This document shows positions 52,669-61,227 of a DNA stretch of 64,000 nucleotides, piece by piece. Source of the DNA: Clostridiaceae bacterium (lineage in GTDB: Bacteria > Bacillota > Clostridia > Peptostreptococcales > Tindalliaceae); contig JAGXHW010000022.1 of NCBI GenBank assembly GCA_024635995.1, positions 1 to 64,000 of the forward strand, in the 5' to 3' direction. The notes under the pieces were generated by a model. It searched no databases, was not told where the DNA came from, and saw only the letters and a list, made by a program, of their open reading frames with translations. Every line of letters starts with the position of its first letter. Position 1 is the first letter of the stretch. The position numbers were made by a program, and so were the translations under genes.

Positions 52669-53145
52669 TCACTCCTGATTGCTCAACGACACTTTACCAT
52701 ATTTCCCTGTCTTGTCCAATCTTCTAGACACTGCATAGGTCACCAACAAACCTGCTGCAACCCGTGCAACCAGTATGAGCCAGCCGTTGGCGCCAATGGC
52801 AGAAAAAATTAGTACATCCTCGAAAACAGCATGACAGGTTGCCAGAAAAACCGACAGCAACACCATGTCTTTTCGTGTCAGGTTGCCTTCCTTGGCACTT
52901 TGAACAATGACACCGGCACCATAGGCCAGGCCAAAGAGTAATCCCACCATCAGTGGAAATCCAGATTCTCTGGACATACCCAAAAAATCAGTAAGTGGTT
53001 TCAAATATTTGCTCAAGTGATCCAGTAAATGGTAATCTTTCGCCACTTGCATGACAATCATCAAGGGGATTACCACCTTGGCAATACTAAACACCGATGA
53101 CAGACTTCCAAACAATGCTTCTCGAAAAACAGCTGTTACATCCAT
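52669..53145 (-). CDS. Nucleoside-recognition (Gate) domain membrane protein, SpmB-like half
   Basis: 158 residues with about four helices: SIAKVVIPLMIVMQVA, a loop with LKPLTDFLGMSRESGFPLMVGLLFGLAYGAG, then VFLATCHAVFEDVLIFSAIG. This matches the Gate/nucleoside-recognition domain found in SpmA/SpmB and nucleoside transporters. It overlaps the partner gene (53136-53576) by 10 bases. The two probably form one membrane complex, with uptake or spore-maturation function uncertain. Confidence 0.82.
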   Translation of the reverse strand: MDVTAVFREALFGSLSSVFSIAKVVIPLMIVMQVAKDYHLLDHLSKYLKPLTDFLGMSRESGFPLMVGLLFGLAYGAGVIVQSAKEGNLTRKDMVLLSVFLATCHAVFEDVLIFSAIGANGWLILVARVAAGLLVTYAVSRRLDKTGKYGKVSLSNQE

Positions 53146-53576
53146 TGCGTTAGGACACCTCCTGCGAGAGTGCCAAAAACAAGTCCGGAGGCCAGCATGA
53201 GGCTCACCCGAAGAGCCATGATTTTACCGCCGCTGACTTTGAGTTTGGTGGAAACGGCAGTTTCAACAAAAAGAGAATGGGAAAAATTGAGCATAATGGC
53301 CAATAGTGTAATTTCAAACGTGCCAAGGGACAAGGCTTCCATGGCACCCACACCGGAGTACAGGCCTAGAAGGTTCCCCATGACCAGGATCAGCGCGGCT
53401 TCTCCAGGCAGATTAAAAAAATTCATTAGGGGTTCAAAAATCCTGGCAATAAAATTAATCACTGGTGTGTATCGCAAAAATGTAACAAAAAAATAAATGG
53501 GCACAATAATTTTACCCAGCATCAAAGTCGTCTCAATGCCATTACGCGCCCCTTGTTTCATCGATTGAAAAAGCAA
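53136..53576 (-). CDS. Nucleoside-recognition (Gate) domain membrane protein, SpmA-like half
   Basis: About 146 residues with four helices: TLMLGKIIVPIYFFVTFL, then RIFEPLMNFFNLPGEAALILVMGNLLGLYSGVGA and IMLNFSHSLFVETAVSTKL, the complementary half of a Gate-domain pair. The TTG at 53576 is preferred because GGGAGG lies 7 bases upstream on the minus strand; an ATG at 53561 is the alternative and more distant codons lack a site. Co-transcribed and overlapping with the next gene. Confidence 0.8.
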   Translation of the reverse strand: MLFQSMKQGARNGIETTLMLGKIIVPIYFFVTFLRYTPVINFIARIFEPLMNFFNLPGEAALILVMGNLLGLYSGVGAMEALSLGTFEITLLAIMLNFSHSLFVETAVSTKLKVSGGKIMALRVSLMLASGLVFGTLAGGVLTQWM

Positions 53577-53853
53577 TGTGATACCTCCCAACAGTAAATA
53601 ATGCCCCAGGAGCTTCGATTGCTCCTGACCTGTCACTATCTTACTCTTTTTTATGTAAAGAATCAATCCATGAGTACCTGTGCTATATTACCTCCAGTGA
53701 AAATAATACATCCAGGTTGACAATGTTATAAGTCTACTCCAATTTCCGGTATCGAATCAGCCACACAGCATTGGGATTGACACAGGAATTTTAGAAAGTC
53801 TTTCAGAAGAGAATAATGTGAGATTAAAAGCGATAAAGGGTTGCATAATTAAA

Positions 53854-53880
53854 GGAGAAGCCTGGTGGTACGGCTTCTCC
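53854..53880 (-). terminator. Terminator after the Fe-ADH gene
   Basis: On the minus strand GGAGAAGCC pairs with GGCTTCTCC around a 9-base loop and is followed by TTT. It lies 27 bases after the stop of the alcohol dehydrogenase gene. Confidence 0.75.
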
Positions 53881-53906
53881 CTATTTTGGGGCGAAAACAG
53901 GAAATG

Positions 53907-55076
53907 TTACAGTGCCAGTCGCATAATGGCGGCCACATCCTGGCTGGTCAGTTCTTTAAAATTGCCCAGCGTACGGCTGTCGTCGTTGGTGGCTTTTTTT
54001 GCCATTTCCTCGATGCGGGTGTCATCAATGTCTGCATCAGAAAGACGGATGGGCATACCAATTTTTTGGTAGAATTTTTCCAGAGCAGTAATCCCTTCCA
54101 GGGCAGTTTCCTTAAAGTCATAAGGATTAATCTCGATGTCAAACACCCGGTTCGCGAACTGAGCCATTCGTGCCACATCTTCTTCCATCACATATTTCAT
54201 CCAAGCGGGGAAGACTATGGACAGTCCTGCACCGTGGGCAATGTCGTAAATACCACTTATTTCATGTTCAATGTTATGGGTAGCCCAATCCTGTTCCCTG
54301 CCGGTGCCGATCAGGTCATTATGGGCAAGGGTGCTGGCCCACATGATTTCAGCTCGAATGTCGTAGTCATAAGGGTTTTTCAACGCCTTTGGGGCATTAT
54401 GAATGATTGTTTTCATGATGCCTTCACTCATCCGGTCTGTTAATTCAACATGGCGGGTTTTGGTGAAATAGCGCTCCATCACGTGAGCCATAATGTCCGT
54501 GGCTCCGCAAGCTGTTTGGTAAGGAGGCAATGTAAAGGTACGTTCTGGATTCATGATTGCAAACAGTGGTCGAATTCGAGGATGGCCAATGTCACGTTTC
54601 AGCCAACCATCTTCATTGGTGAGCACTGATCCAAGGCTTGATTCTGAGCCTGCTGCAGGTATGGTCAGGATAACGCCCACTGGCATTAAATCGCCAACCT
54701 GTGCCTTACCCTCATACAGATCCCATACATCTCCCTCATAAAACCGACCGGCAGAAATTCCCTTGGCAGAGTCAATGACACTACCGCCACCTACGGCTAA
54801 AATGCCTTCGATGTTTTCCCGGCGGCATAATTCGATGCCTTCCCTTACTAAAGACACTCTGGGATTAGGCTTAACCCCGCCCAATTCAACAAACTCCACA
54901 CCGGCTTCCCTTAATTTTTCTTTAATGATATGAAAAAAACCGGTCTTTTTAATACTGCCTCCACCGTAATGCAAAAGCACTTTCTTGCCCAGTCTCTGGC
55001 TTAAAGAACCTATTCGCTCATCAGCGTTTCTTCCAAAATAAATCTCTGTTTTATTATGAAATACAAAATCCAACAT
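53907..55076 (-). CDS. Iron-containing alcohol dehydrogenase (butanol dehydrogenase/YqhD type)
   Basis: 389 residues of the group III alcohol dehydrogenases, reducing aldehydes with NAD(P)H. Seen: the N-terminal FHNKTEIYFGRNADERIG, nucleotide binding GILAVGGGSVIDSAKGIS, and metal ligands in CGATDIMAHVMERYF, NIEHEISGIYDIAHGAGLSIVFPAW (two His and the later His). It resembles BdhA/YqhD rather than AdhE. It may remove toxic aldehydes or serve alcohol formation. The ATG is preceded by GAGGATG and the gene is single. Confidence 0.95.
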   Translation of the reverse strand: MLDFVFHNKTEIYFGRNADERIGSLSQRLGKKVLLHYGGGSIKKTGFFHIIKEKLREAGVEFVELGGVKPNPRVSLVREGIELCRRENIEGILAVGGGSVIDSAKGISAGRFYEGDVWDLYEGKAQVGDLMPVGVILTIPAAGSESSLGSVLTNEDGWLKRDIGHPRIRPLFAIMNPERTFTLPPYQTACGATDIMAHVMERYFTKTRHVELTDRMSEGIMKTIIHNAPKALKNPYDYDIRAEIMWASTLAHNDLIGTGREQDWATHNIEHEISGIYDIAHGAGLSIVFPAWMKYVMEEDVARMAQFANRVFDIEINPYDFKETALEGITALEKFYQKIGMPIRLSDADIDDTRIEEMAKKATNDDSRTLGNFKELTSQDVAAIMRLAL

Positions 55077-55240
55077 GGTTTCATCCTCCTCTATATGATG
55101 GGTAGCTTGATTTAATCATACCCTAAAATAGTCCAGATTAGTCAAAAGGTATCTCAACTTGCCTTCTTATGCACAGATTGATAAAATGATATGATAAATG
55201 ACTGTTAGCAATTAACGATCAGAACAGGAGCGTGACATCG

Positions 55241-55963
55241 ATGAATTTAATCATTTGGGGAAAAAGCGGTGGGATGAGCAATAGTTTAAAAAAACTGGCT
55301 AAGGAAGATCCCTATTGGAACGAAATCCTGTGCATTGGATCCCATGACGACATCGACGGAAAATATTTAAAGGGCGACGTGTCTGTTGATTTTACCCATC
55401 CAAATTCATTGAGTCGGGTGCTTGATTTTTCCCTGGAACGAAAATGCCCTTTGGTCATTGGCACAACCGGTTATTCAGAGGAACAGATGGAACAAATAAT
55501 AAAGACTTCAAAACATATTCCCATTGTTTATTCTGCCAATATGTCCCTGGGGATGAATTTGCTCTTTTCTCTGGTTAAAAAAGCATCGACTGTGTTTAAG
55601 GACACGGTGGACATTGAAGTGCTGGAAGCCCACCATAATCGAAAGCTGGATGCCCCTTCTGGTACTGCTTTAAGCATCGTTAAAGCCATCGAAGAAGGAC
55701 TGGGAGAAGAACGACATAAGGTGTATGGACGTGTGGGTGAAATGCCCAGAAAAAAAGGAGAAATAGGCATTCACAGCCTTCGGGGCGGCAACATTATCAG
55801 CCATCATGAAGCATGGTTTATTCATGAAATGGAAAAAGTGACCCTGATTCATGAAGCCTTTGACAATGATGTCTTTTCAAAAGGTGCCCTTGAAGCAGCA
55901 AAATTTGTGAACCAGGCAGCCCCCGGCATTTATGACATGAACCATGTGCTGGGATTGAAGTAA
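55241..55963 (+). CDS. dapB: 4-hydroxy-tetrahydrodipicolinate reductase
   Basis: Lysine/diaminopimelate-path enzyme, about 240 residues. Seen: an N-terminal coenzyme loop IIWGKSGGMSNSLKKL, VSVDFTHPNS, LVIGTTGYSEEQ and the catalytic motif EVLEAHHNRKLDAPSGTALSI (His and Lys). The late HSLRGGNIISHHEAWFIHE is also typical. Other dap genes are not adjacent. AGGAG about 10 bases upstream supports ATG 55241. It feeds cell-wall diaminopimelate and lysine, the latter being the export substrate of LysO earlier in the window. Confidence 0.95.
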   Translation: MNLIIWGKSGGMSNSLKKLAKEDPYWNEILCIGSHDDIDGKYLKGDVSVDFTHPNSLSRVLDFSLERKCPLVIGTTGYSEEQMEQIIKTSKHIPIVYSANMSLGMNLLFSLVKKASTVFKDTVDIEVLEAHHNRKLDAPSGTALSIVKAIEEGLGEERHKVYGRVGEMPRKKGEIGIHSLRGGNIISHHEAWFIHEMEKVTLIHEAFDNDVFSKGALEAAKFVNQAAPGIYDMNHVLGLK

Positions 55964-56044
55964 AACCCATCACGAGGTTAGGAATCCTGTTTATGAAAAT
56001 GCATAGAAAATATAATTATTACGTTGGAAAGGGGCTTGGAGAAC

Positions 56045-56794
56045 ATGAAAGCCTACAAAAGTTTGGCTTGGACAGAGAGATTGTTAGCACCACCTGGAGA
56101 CTATGAAGAAGAGGTTCGCATTTACGTGGGAGCTATCAATAAATTGTCTCACCACAAAGCCAAGTCAATGCTTCATCTTGGGTGCGGCGCTGGTGGCCAA
56201 GATCTTTTTCTGAAGGCAGATTTTGAACTTACTGGGGTTGACCTGAACGAAGAGATGTTATCAATGGCACGTAAGGCTAACCCTGAAGTTATCTATTTAC
56301 AGTGAGACATGAGAACGGTGCGCCTGGACCAGCAGTTTGACGTGGTTATTGTTCCCGATTCCATTGCCTACATGAACACTGAAACTGATTTAGAAAAAGC
56401 CTTGGAAACAGCAACGGTTCATTTGAAGCCGGGAGGTATTTTCCTGGTGGTCACTCACATACGGGAAGAATTTCGTAACAATAATTTTGTGTATACCGGC
56501 AATGATGGACAAACACACCTTACTTTGTTTGAAAATAACCACATCATTGGCGAAAATCAGTATGAAGCCACAATGGTTTACTTGATTCGGCAATATGGAA
56601 AACTGTCTGTGGATCACGATGTGCATACCCTGGGAATGTATTCCCATGAGACATGGCTTCGTATTCTTGAACAGAATGGTTTGGTGGTTAAAGAAACGTT
56701 TAACATGGACCATTTGTATGATGAATTTGTGATGGACGGCGGAGAATACAAGCTAAAGGTGTACCTGTGCGAAAAGGAGACAGCGATTAAGTAA
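56045..56794 (+). CDS. Class I SAM methyltransferase interrupted by in-frame UGA (selenoprotein or pseudogene)
   Basis: 249 codons if UGA 56303-56305 (codon 87) is read. Seen: the SAM loop SMLHLGCGAGGQDLFLK, ELTGVDLNEEMLSMAR (acidic residue binding ribose), then NPEVIYLQ-U-DMRTVRLDQQFDVVIVPDSI, where the residue before DMR is usually Gly or a small residue. The rest of the domain continues uninterrupted to 56794 with HLKPGGIFLVVTH and a typical C-terminus. ATG 56045 follows GGAG. Hairpins after the UGA are weak (three to six pairs). Both selenocysteine and a Gly GGA-to-TGA nonsense change are possible. Next gene follows after 23 bases. Confidence 0.65.
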
Positions 56795-56817
56795 ACACCA
56801 TAAGGAGCGATTGTTGA

Positions 56818-57627
56818 ATGTTCATAAAAAAAATGATGGGAAGACTTGTCTATGGGTTGGCAACAGTAGTTGCAGCGGTCCTGGATTGGCTGGTGTATGC
56901 CACTGAAACACTGATTCTGATGGCAAAGAGCTTCATAAAAGGATGTGCCTTGCTCATCAGTATGGGAGGATGCTTCTTTTTTTTGCTGATCATAGGACCC
57001 TTTGGTGCGTGGCTTCTGAGTAATCCAGGAATATTTTTGCTGTTTCTGGTGATTTTATTCATTCCCATCACAGGGGCATTGTTTATTACATATCTTAAAT
57101 ACGTGAAGTTTATCACCACGGCCTATTTGTTTAACCTGGCCAATCATTGGATGGATGAGGAACACCATTCGTATAGAACTTTCAGCTATTTTAATGAGGC
57201 ATACCGCAAAGCTGAGGAAGAGCGCATTAACCGGGAACGCCGCCGTCGCTATGAAGAACAGAGGGCCTGGGAAGAACGGTTCAGACAATGGAACCAGTGG
57301 CAGCAGCAGGGAACATTTGGTGGACAGGGTGGATTTTATGGTGGTACTGGCGGACAAACTGGGTACGGCCAAAGAGGTTATGGACAGTCAACGGTTAACC
57401 CCTATGAAGAATTTAAGAGCAAATATCGGAAAAGCTGTCAGATGCTGGGTGTTTCTGAAGACACAGACCAATACAAGGTAAAGTTGGCTTATCGGAAAAT
57501 GGCGAAAGCTTATCACCCGGATGTCAACGAGGACCCCGGAGCAACGAAGAAATTTCAGGAAATCAATGACGCCTACGAGTTTCTTAACGAAGACAACATA
57601 CGTCGTTACCAGCAAATGAAACATTAA
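56818..57627 (+). CDS. Membrane-anchored DnaJ-domain protein
   Basis: 269 residues. Two or three hydrophobic helices at the N-terminus (about 12-30, 36-80 and a short one near 82-90), a charged coiled-coil-like stretch rich in Glu/Arg, a Gly/Gln linker (GGQGGFYGGTGGQTGYGQRG) and a C-terminal J domain. The HPD motif is in MAKAYHPDVNEDPGATKKF, needed to stimulate DnaK ATPase. Absence of the zinc-finger and substrate domains makes it a type III J protein, recruiting DnaK to the membrane. Terminator follows. Confidence 0.9.
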   Translation: MFIKKMMGRLVYGLATVVAAVLDWLVYATETLILMAKSFIKGCALLISMGGCFFFLLIIGPFGAWLLSNPGIFLLFLVILFIPITGALFITYLKYVKFITTAYLFNLANHWMDEEHHSYRTFSYFNEAYRKAEEERINRERRRRYEEQRAWEERFRQWNQWQQQGTFGGQGGFYGGTGGQTGYGQRGYGQSTVNPYEEFKSKYRKSCQMLGVSEDTDQYKVKLAYRKMAKAYHPDVNEDPGATKKFQEINDAYEFLNEDNIRRYQQMKH

Positions 57628-57631
57628 TGAT

Positions 57632-57665
57632 AAACGCCCACATTTTCTAAAAATGGGGGCGTTTT
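57632..57665. terminator. Bidirectional terminator
   Basis: AAACGCCC-A-CATTTT pairs with AAAATG-G-GGGCGTTT around a short loop, with flanking A/T tracts. It separates the convergent DnaJ-type and aminotransferase genes. Confidence 0.85.
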
Positions 57666-57706
57666 GGTGAGTAAGAGTTCATAGAGTTTATATCTTAAGA
57701 TCCGGT

Positions 57707-58864
57707 TTATGGCAACTTAATTTCTTCAATACGATCAAAAGCTTCGGCCAGTTTTTCCTTGCTGACAACGCAGGCGATCCGCAGGTAGCCTTCGCCGCAT
57801 TGACCAAAAGAATTTCCGGGAATGGTTAAGACTTTGGCCTGGTCCAGAATCATTTTACTGGCTTCTTCTGAGGAGAGGCCGGTTTTTTTGATATTCACAA
57901 AAAGGTAGAAGGTACCCTGGGGCTCCAGTACACTCATCCAGGGAATCTGGTTGGCACGGTTTGTGGCATAATGCAATCGTTCCCGGTAAAGCTCCCGGGT
58001 GTTTGACAACAGGGTTTTACGGTTGCGCAGGGCATACACGGCTGCCCGCTGGGAAATGGAAGGGGCTGTAAACACCACATTTTCATTAATCTGCTGGCAG
58101 ATACGGATAATCTCCCGGGGTGCAATGATGTTGCCTACACGCCATCCGGTCATTTTGTAATCCTTTGAGAAGCTGTTGACGATTACCAAACGGTCCCGGA
58201 TATCCTGAATGGTGATCATAGACTTGAATTCACCGTCATATACATAAGCCTGGTACACTTCATCAACAATGATCAGCAGGTCCTTTTTGATGGCTATGTC
58301 ACCAATGATCTGCATGGTTTCTTCACTGATCACAGCACCGGTTGGGTTCATGGGAGAACTGAGAACGATGGCACGGGTCCGTTCGTTGATGGACTCTTCC
58401 AGACGTTTTACGTCCACCTGGAAATTTTCTTCTTCATAAGTGGGCATTTCAACCGGCACCCCACCTGCCAGCTGAACTTGCTGGTAATAAGGGGTAAAAT
58501 AAGGTGCAGGCAATATGACCTCGTCACCTGGGTCCAACACAGCTTCCAATACCAGAAAAACCCCAAGGCAGGCGCTGGCAGTGACCATTACTTCCTGGTC
58601 ATGGACAACGGCACGGAATTCATCCCTGTAAAAATGACGGATTTCTTCCCGCAGTTCCGGATCGCCACGAAAATCTGTGTAATGGGTATGGCCCTTTTTG
58701 GCTTCCTGGAAGGCGAAATCGATGATACCTTCATTGGTGGTTTGGTCAGGTTCTCCCAAACTTAAGTTAATGACGTTGTTGAATAACTTAGCCCGGTCAT
58801 CCACAGCACCCATAGGGGTGGTTTGGTCTTTCCAGTATCTTTTAGAAATAAACTTATGTTTCAT
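57707..58864 (-). CDS. Class I PLP aminotransferase (aspartate/aromatic type)
   Basis: 385-residue aminotransferase. Seen: INLSLGEPDQTTNEGII, SSPMNPTGAVISEETM, DEVYQAYVYDG (PLP-contact Asp and Tyr) and the PLP lysine in VNSFSKDYKMTGWRVG. The closing YLRIACVVSKEKL has the substrate Arg. Of three consecutive ATG codons, the one at 58864 has a 6-base spacer from AGGAGG. It lies 16 bases after rocB on the same strand, suggesting a joint role in arginine/ornithine or related amino-acid breakdown. Confidence 0.92.
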   Translation of the reverse strand: MKHKFISKRYWKDQTTPMGAVDDRAKLFNNVINLSLGEPDQTTNEGIIDFAFQEAKKGHTHYTDFRGDPELREEIRHFYRDEFRAVVHDQEVMVTASACLGVFLVLEAVLDPGDEVILPAPYFTPYYQQVQLAGGVPVEMPTYEEENFQVDVKRLEESINERTRAIVLSSPMNPTGAVISEETMQIIGDIAIKKDLLIIVDEVYQAYVYDGEFKSMITIQDIRDRLVIVNSFSKDYKMTGWRVGNIIAPREIIRICQQINENVVFTAPSISQRAAVYALRNRKTLLSNTRELYRERLHYATNRANQIPWMSVLEPQGTFYLFVNIKKTGLSSEEASKMILDQAKVLTIPGNSFGQCGEGYLRIACVVSKEKLAEAFDRIEEIKLP

Positions 58865-58880
58865 CATCATCCTCCTGACT

Positions 58881-60563
58881 TTATTTTTCCAGCAGGTAAT
58901 TGACAGTTTCAAAGAGAAGTTCAGGCATTACATTAAAGGAGAAGGGCTTGTGAAGCCTTTCCGTAAACTGATGGGCGTCCTTACCAAAGGGGCCGATATT
59001 GGCCACGGGCACATCAAATTGTCGCATGTCATCAATGGGCAGTTCATATTTATCAGGCCATGCGGGCATGTTGGTGATTAGCTTTTCGATCGTGGCCTGG
59101 TTTTCTGTGATGCTGCAAAAACTTAAATCAGAGATGTAGGGATAGAATTTTCGCACTTTCAGAGGTTCACTGATTTTTGGCTGCACTTTTTCCGCACTGT
59201 ATTCCAGTGCATCCAGCAGCTTCTGTTCCCGCTCATCCTTTCCATTGATATACATATGGGGGTAATAAGGAGGTGCAAAATAGACAATGATCATGGGATC
59301 AGGGTCTTGGTTCATTTTTGCCACTTCCTCAACGATGGCCAGGCTGTAGGCTCTGCCATCCATGGTTTCAGGGTCAAGACGCCGTTTGAGTGCCGTAATC
59401 CGCTGGTGTAGCTTGTAGCCTGATTCTTCGGCGATTTTTCTGAACAATGTATCGAAGGTATATACCTTGGGTTTCCATGGCAGGGGCTGGAAGGGGATCT
59501 CGCTCATTTCGCAGTAAGCCTTATAATTTTTATTAAGACGCTCCACCACTGTGCCAAATGCTTTTTCTGCTTTTTCCACCAATTTCGCCATGACTTCATC
59601 AGGTTCACTGCCGTGGGTGGCATAGTTGAAATAAAGGTGAGCCGCCTTGGCGATCTGAACAGAATAATCGGTTTTAAGGTCTCGCTGTTTCAGGGTGATG
59701 GGAGGGACCGTTACTTCTCCGTCGGCCACATCACACAGGTCTTGGGACAGGTTGATTTCACGTACCAATTCTGAGGATAATTCGTTGGGGTCCAGTCCCC
59801 CAAAGCTCTGCCCCACATGGGTTTCTTTGCCAACAATGTAGAAAGTGGGAAGCAGTTTTCCAATGGTACCGACATAGATATAACGGTTTTCATCGCCTTC
59901 GTAACGGGAGGTCATATAATCAGTGTCCAAAACAGCTGTGTATTCCAATCCGTCTTTTTTTCTGATCTCATTTAGCAGTTTTAAGGAGCTTAGCATACCG
60001 GCAGAGTTACCTTCTTCGTCAGGGACCGCCAAAAAAATAATGTTTCCCTTAAACAACTCCGGATTTCGTGCAGCTTCCAGGGTATGAGACAAGTTAGCCG
60101 CAACACCGCACTTCATGTCAAAGATCCCCCGTCCAAAAACCCATTCACCGGATTCCAGGTCTTTTTTTGTTTCTGAAGGCAGCTCCATATGCTTAAAGGC
60201 TTCTTCCAACGCTGGAGGATTGTTGGCAATGTGCTGCAAATCCCGGTAGTCTTCAATGCCCACCGTGTCAATGTGGCCCAGTAATATGACAGTGTTCTTA
60301 TAGTGGCCATCTCCACCTTTCACGTATGCAATCACGTTATGGCGCTTGTCCAGCCCATCACATTTCTGGAAAAACAACTGGTCCGAATGTTCGACAAAAT
60401 AGGGTTCTTCCTTTAATTTGTTGAACAAATGCCAGGCGATTTCCAGTTCACCGTCGGATTCCACTGTACTGGGAATTCGTGTCAGTTCAAGGGTGTACTT
60501 TTCAGTATTGGCCTTGATTTGGTCAAGGTGTTCCTGAATATTTTTCTGCATTTCCAAAATCAT
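58881..60563 (-). CDS. rocB: RocB-like M20 family peptidase/deacylase
   Basis: 560 residues of the M20 zinc amidohydrolases, close to arginine-utilisation protein RocB. Seen: the metal ligands in VILLGHIDTVG and FGRGIFDMKCGVAANLSH, the Glu pair in AVPDEEGNSAG, and a long insert. The end reads GPFGKDAHQFTERLHKPFSFN with the final His ligand. ATG at 60563 touches GGGAGGG, so a TTG at 60557 (7-base spacer) could be the real start. Followed by an aminotransferase gene in one unit. RocB's exact substrate is not known. Confidence 0.88.
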   Translation of the reverse strand: MILEMQKNIQEHLDQIKANTEKYTLELTRIPSTVESDGELEIAWHLFNKLKEEPYFVEHSDQLFFQKCDGLDKRHNVIAYVKGGDGHYKNTVILLGHIDTVGIEDYRDLQHIANNPPALEEAFKHMELPSETKKDLESGEWVFGRGIFDMKCGVAANLSHTLEAARNPELFKGNIIFLAVPDEEGNSAGMLSSLKLLNEIRKKDGLEYTAVLDTDYMTSRYEGDENRYIYVGTIGKLLPTFYIVGKETHVGQSFGGLDPNELSSELVREINLSQDLCDVADGEVTVPPITLKQRDLKTDYSVQIAKAAHLYFNYATHGSEPDEVMAKLVEKAEKAFGTVVERLNKNYKAYCEMSEIPFQPLPWKPKVYTFDTLFRKIAEESGYKLHQRITALKRRLDPETMDGRAYSLAIVEEVAKMNQDPDPMIIVYFAPPYYPHMYINGKDEREQKLLDALEYSAEKVQPKISEPLKVRKFYPYISDLSFCSITENQATIEKLITNMPAWPDKYELPIDDMRQFDVPVANIGPFGKDAHQFTERLHKPFSFNVMPELLFETVNYLLEK

Positions 60564-60756
60564 TCCCTCCCTCTAAATAGTAAGTACGGCATTTTATTTA
60601 CGCATTCATGAAACGATCAAGCAACTCCTGCCGAACAACAAATATGGAAATTGAATGCCAGCATGTGAGAGGTGCTTCTTTTAGTATACATGAATGCATA
60701 GAAAAAGAACATGATTCTTGGCAGTTTTTTTAACAAAAGAAAGATACAATTTACCC

Positions 60757-60814
60757 TTGCAGTACCCAATAAGTGAGAGTATAATAGAATATAACATATG
60801 AACAGTTGCTCATA
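60757..60814 (+). promoter_or_regulatory. Promoter and operator of the CadC-type repressor operon
   Basis: TTGCAG (60757-60762), a 17-base spacer and TATAAT (60780-60785) form a good sigma-A promoter. Just downstream the imperfect palindrome TATGAACAGTTGCTCATA (60797-60814; 7 of 9 arm positions pair) matches the inverted repeats bound by SmtB/CadC repressors. Binding would block the start region, so the operon should be induced by metal. Confidence 0.78.
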
Positions 60815-60837
60815 CAATCAATTAAAGAGGTGAAAAC

Positions 60838-61209
60838 ATGTCTAACAAAGCTCAAACAGTGGAACGTTGTGATTGCACCGTTATACACGAAGAAGTGGTG
60901 AACAGGGTAATGGGCCGAATGCCGGAAGAAGAGAGGCTTTATGACCTGGCGGAGTTGTTCAAGGTTTTCGGTGACTCTACAAGAATTAAGATTTTGTGGG
61001 CACTTTTCGAATCTGAAATGTGCGTGTGTGATATTGCCTATTTGCTAAACATGACCCAGTCGGCCATCTCTCATCAATTGAGGGTTCTCAAACAGACTAA
61101 GCTGGTTAAAAACCGTAAGGAAGGCAAAATTGTGTTTTATTCACTGGAAGATGAACACATAAAACAGATCTTCGACCAGGGAATGATCCACATATCAGAA
61201 GACAAATGA
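60838..61209 (+). CDS. ArsR/SmtB-family metal-sensing repressor (CadC-like)
   Basis: 123 residues. The winged helix includes ELFKVFGDSTRIKILWALF and the recognition helix NMTQSAISHQLRVLKQTKLV. Four Cys residues stand where CadC-type sensors bind Cd/Pb/Zn: ERCDC near the N-terminus and EMCVCDI at the start of the DNA-binding helix region. It represses its own operon, releasing DNA when metal binds. GAGGTG precedes the ATG. The efflux ATPase follows after 18 bases. Confidence 0.93.
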   Translation: MSNKAQTVERCDCTVIHEEVVNRVMGRMPEEERLYDLAELFKVFGDSTRIKILWALFESEMCVCDIAYLLNMTQSAISHQLRVLKQTKLVKNRKEGKIVFYSLEDEHIKQIFDQGMIHISEDK

Positions 61210-61227
61210 CAAAGAGGAGAAATAAAC

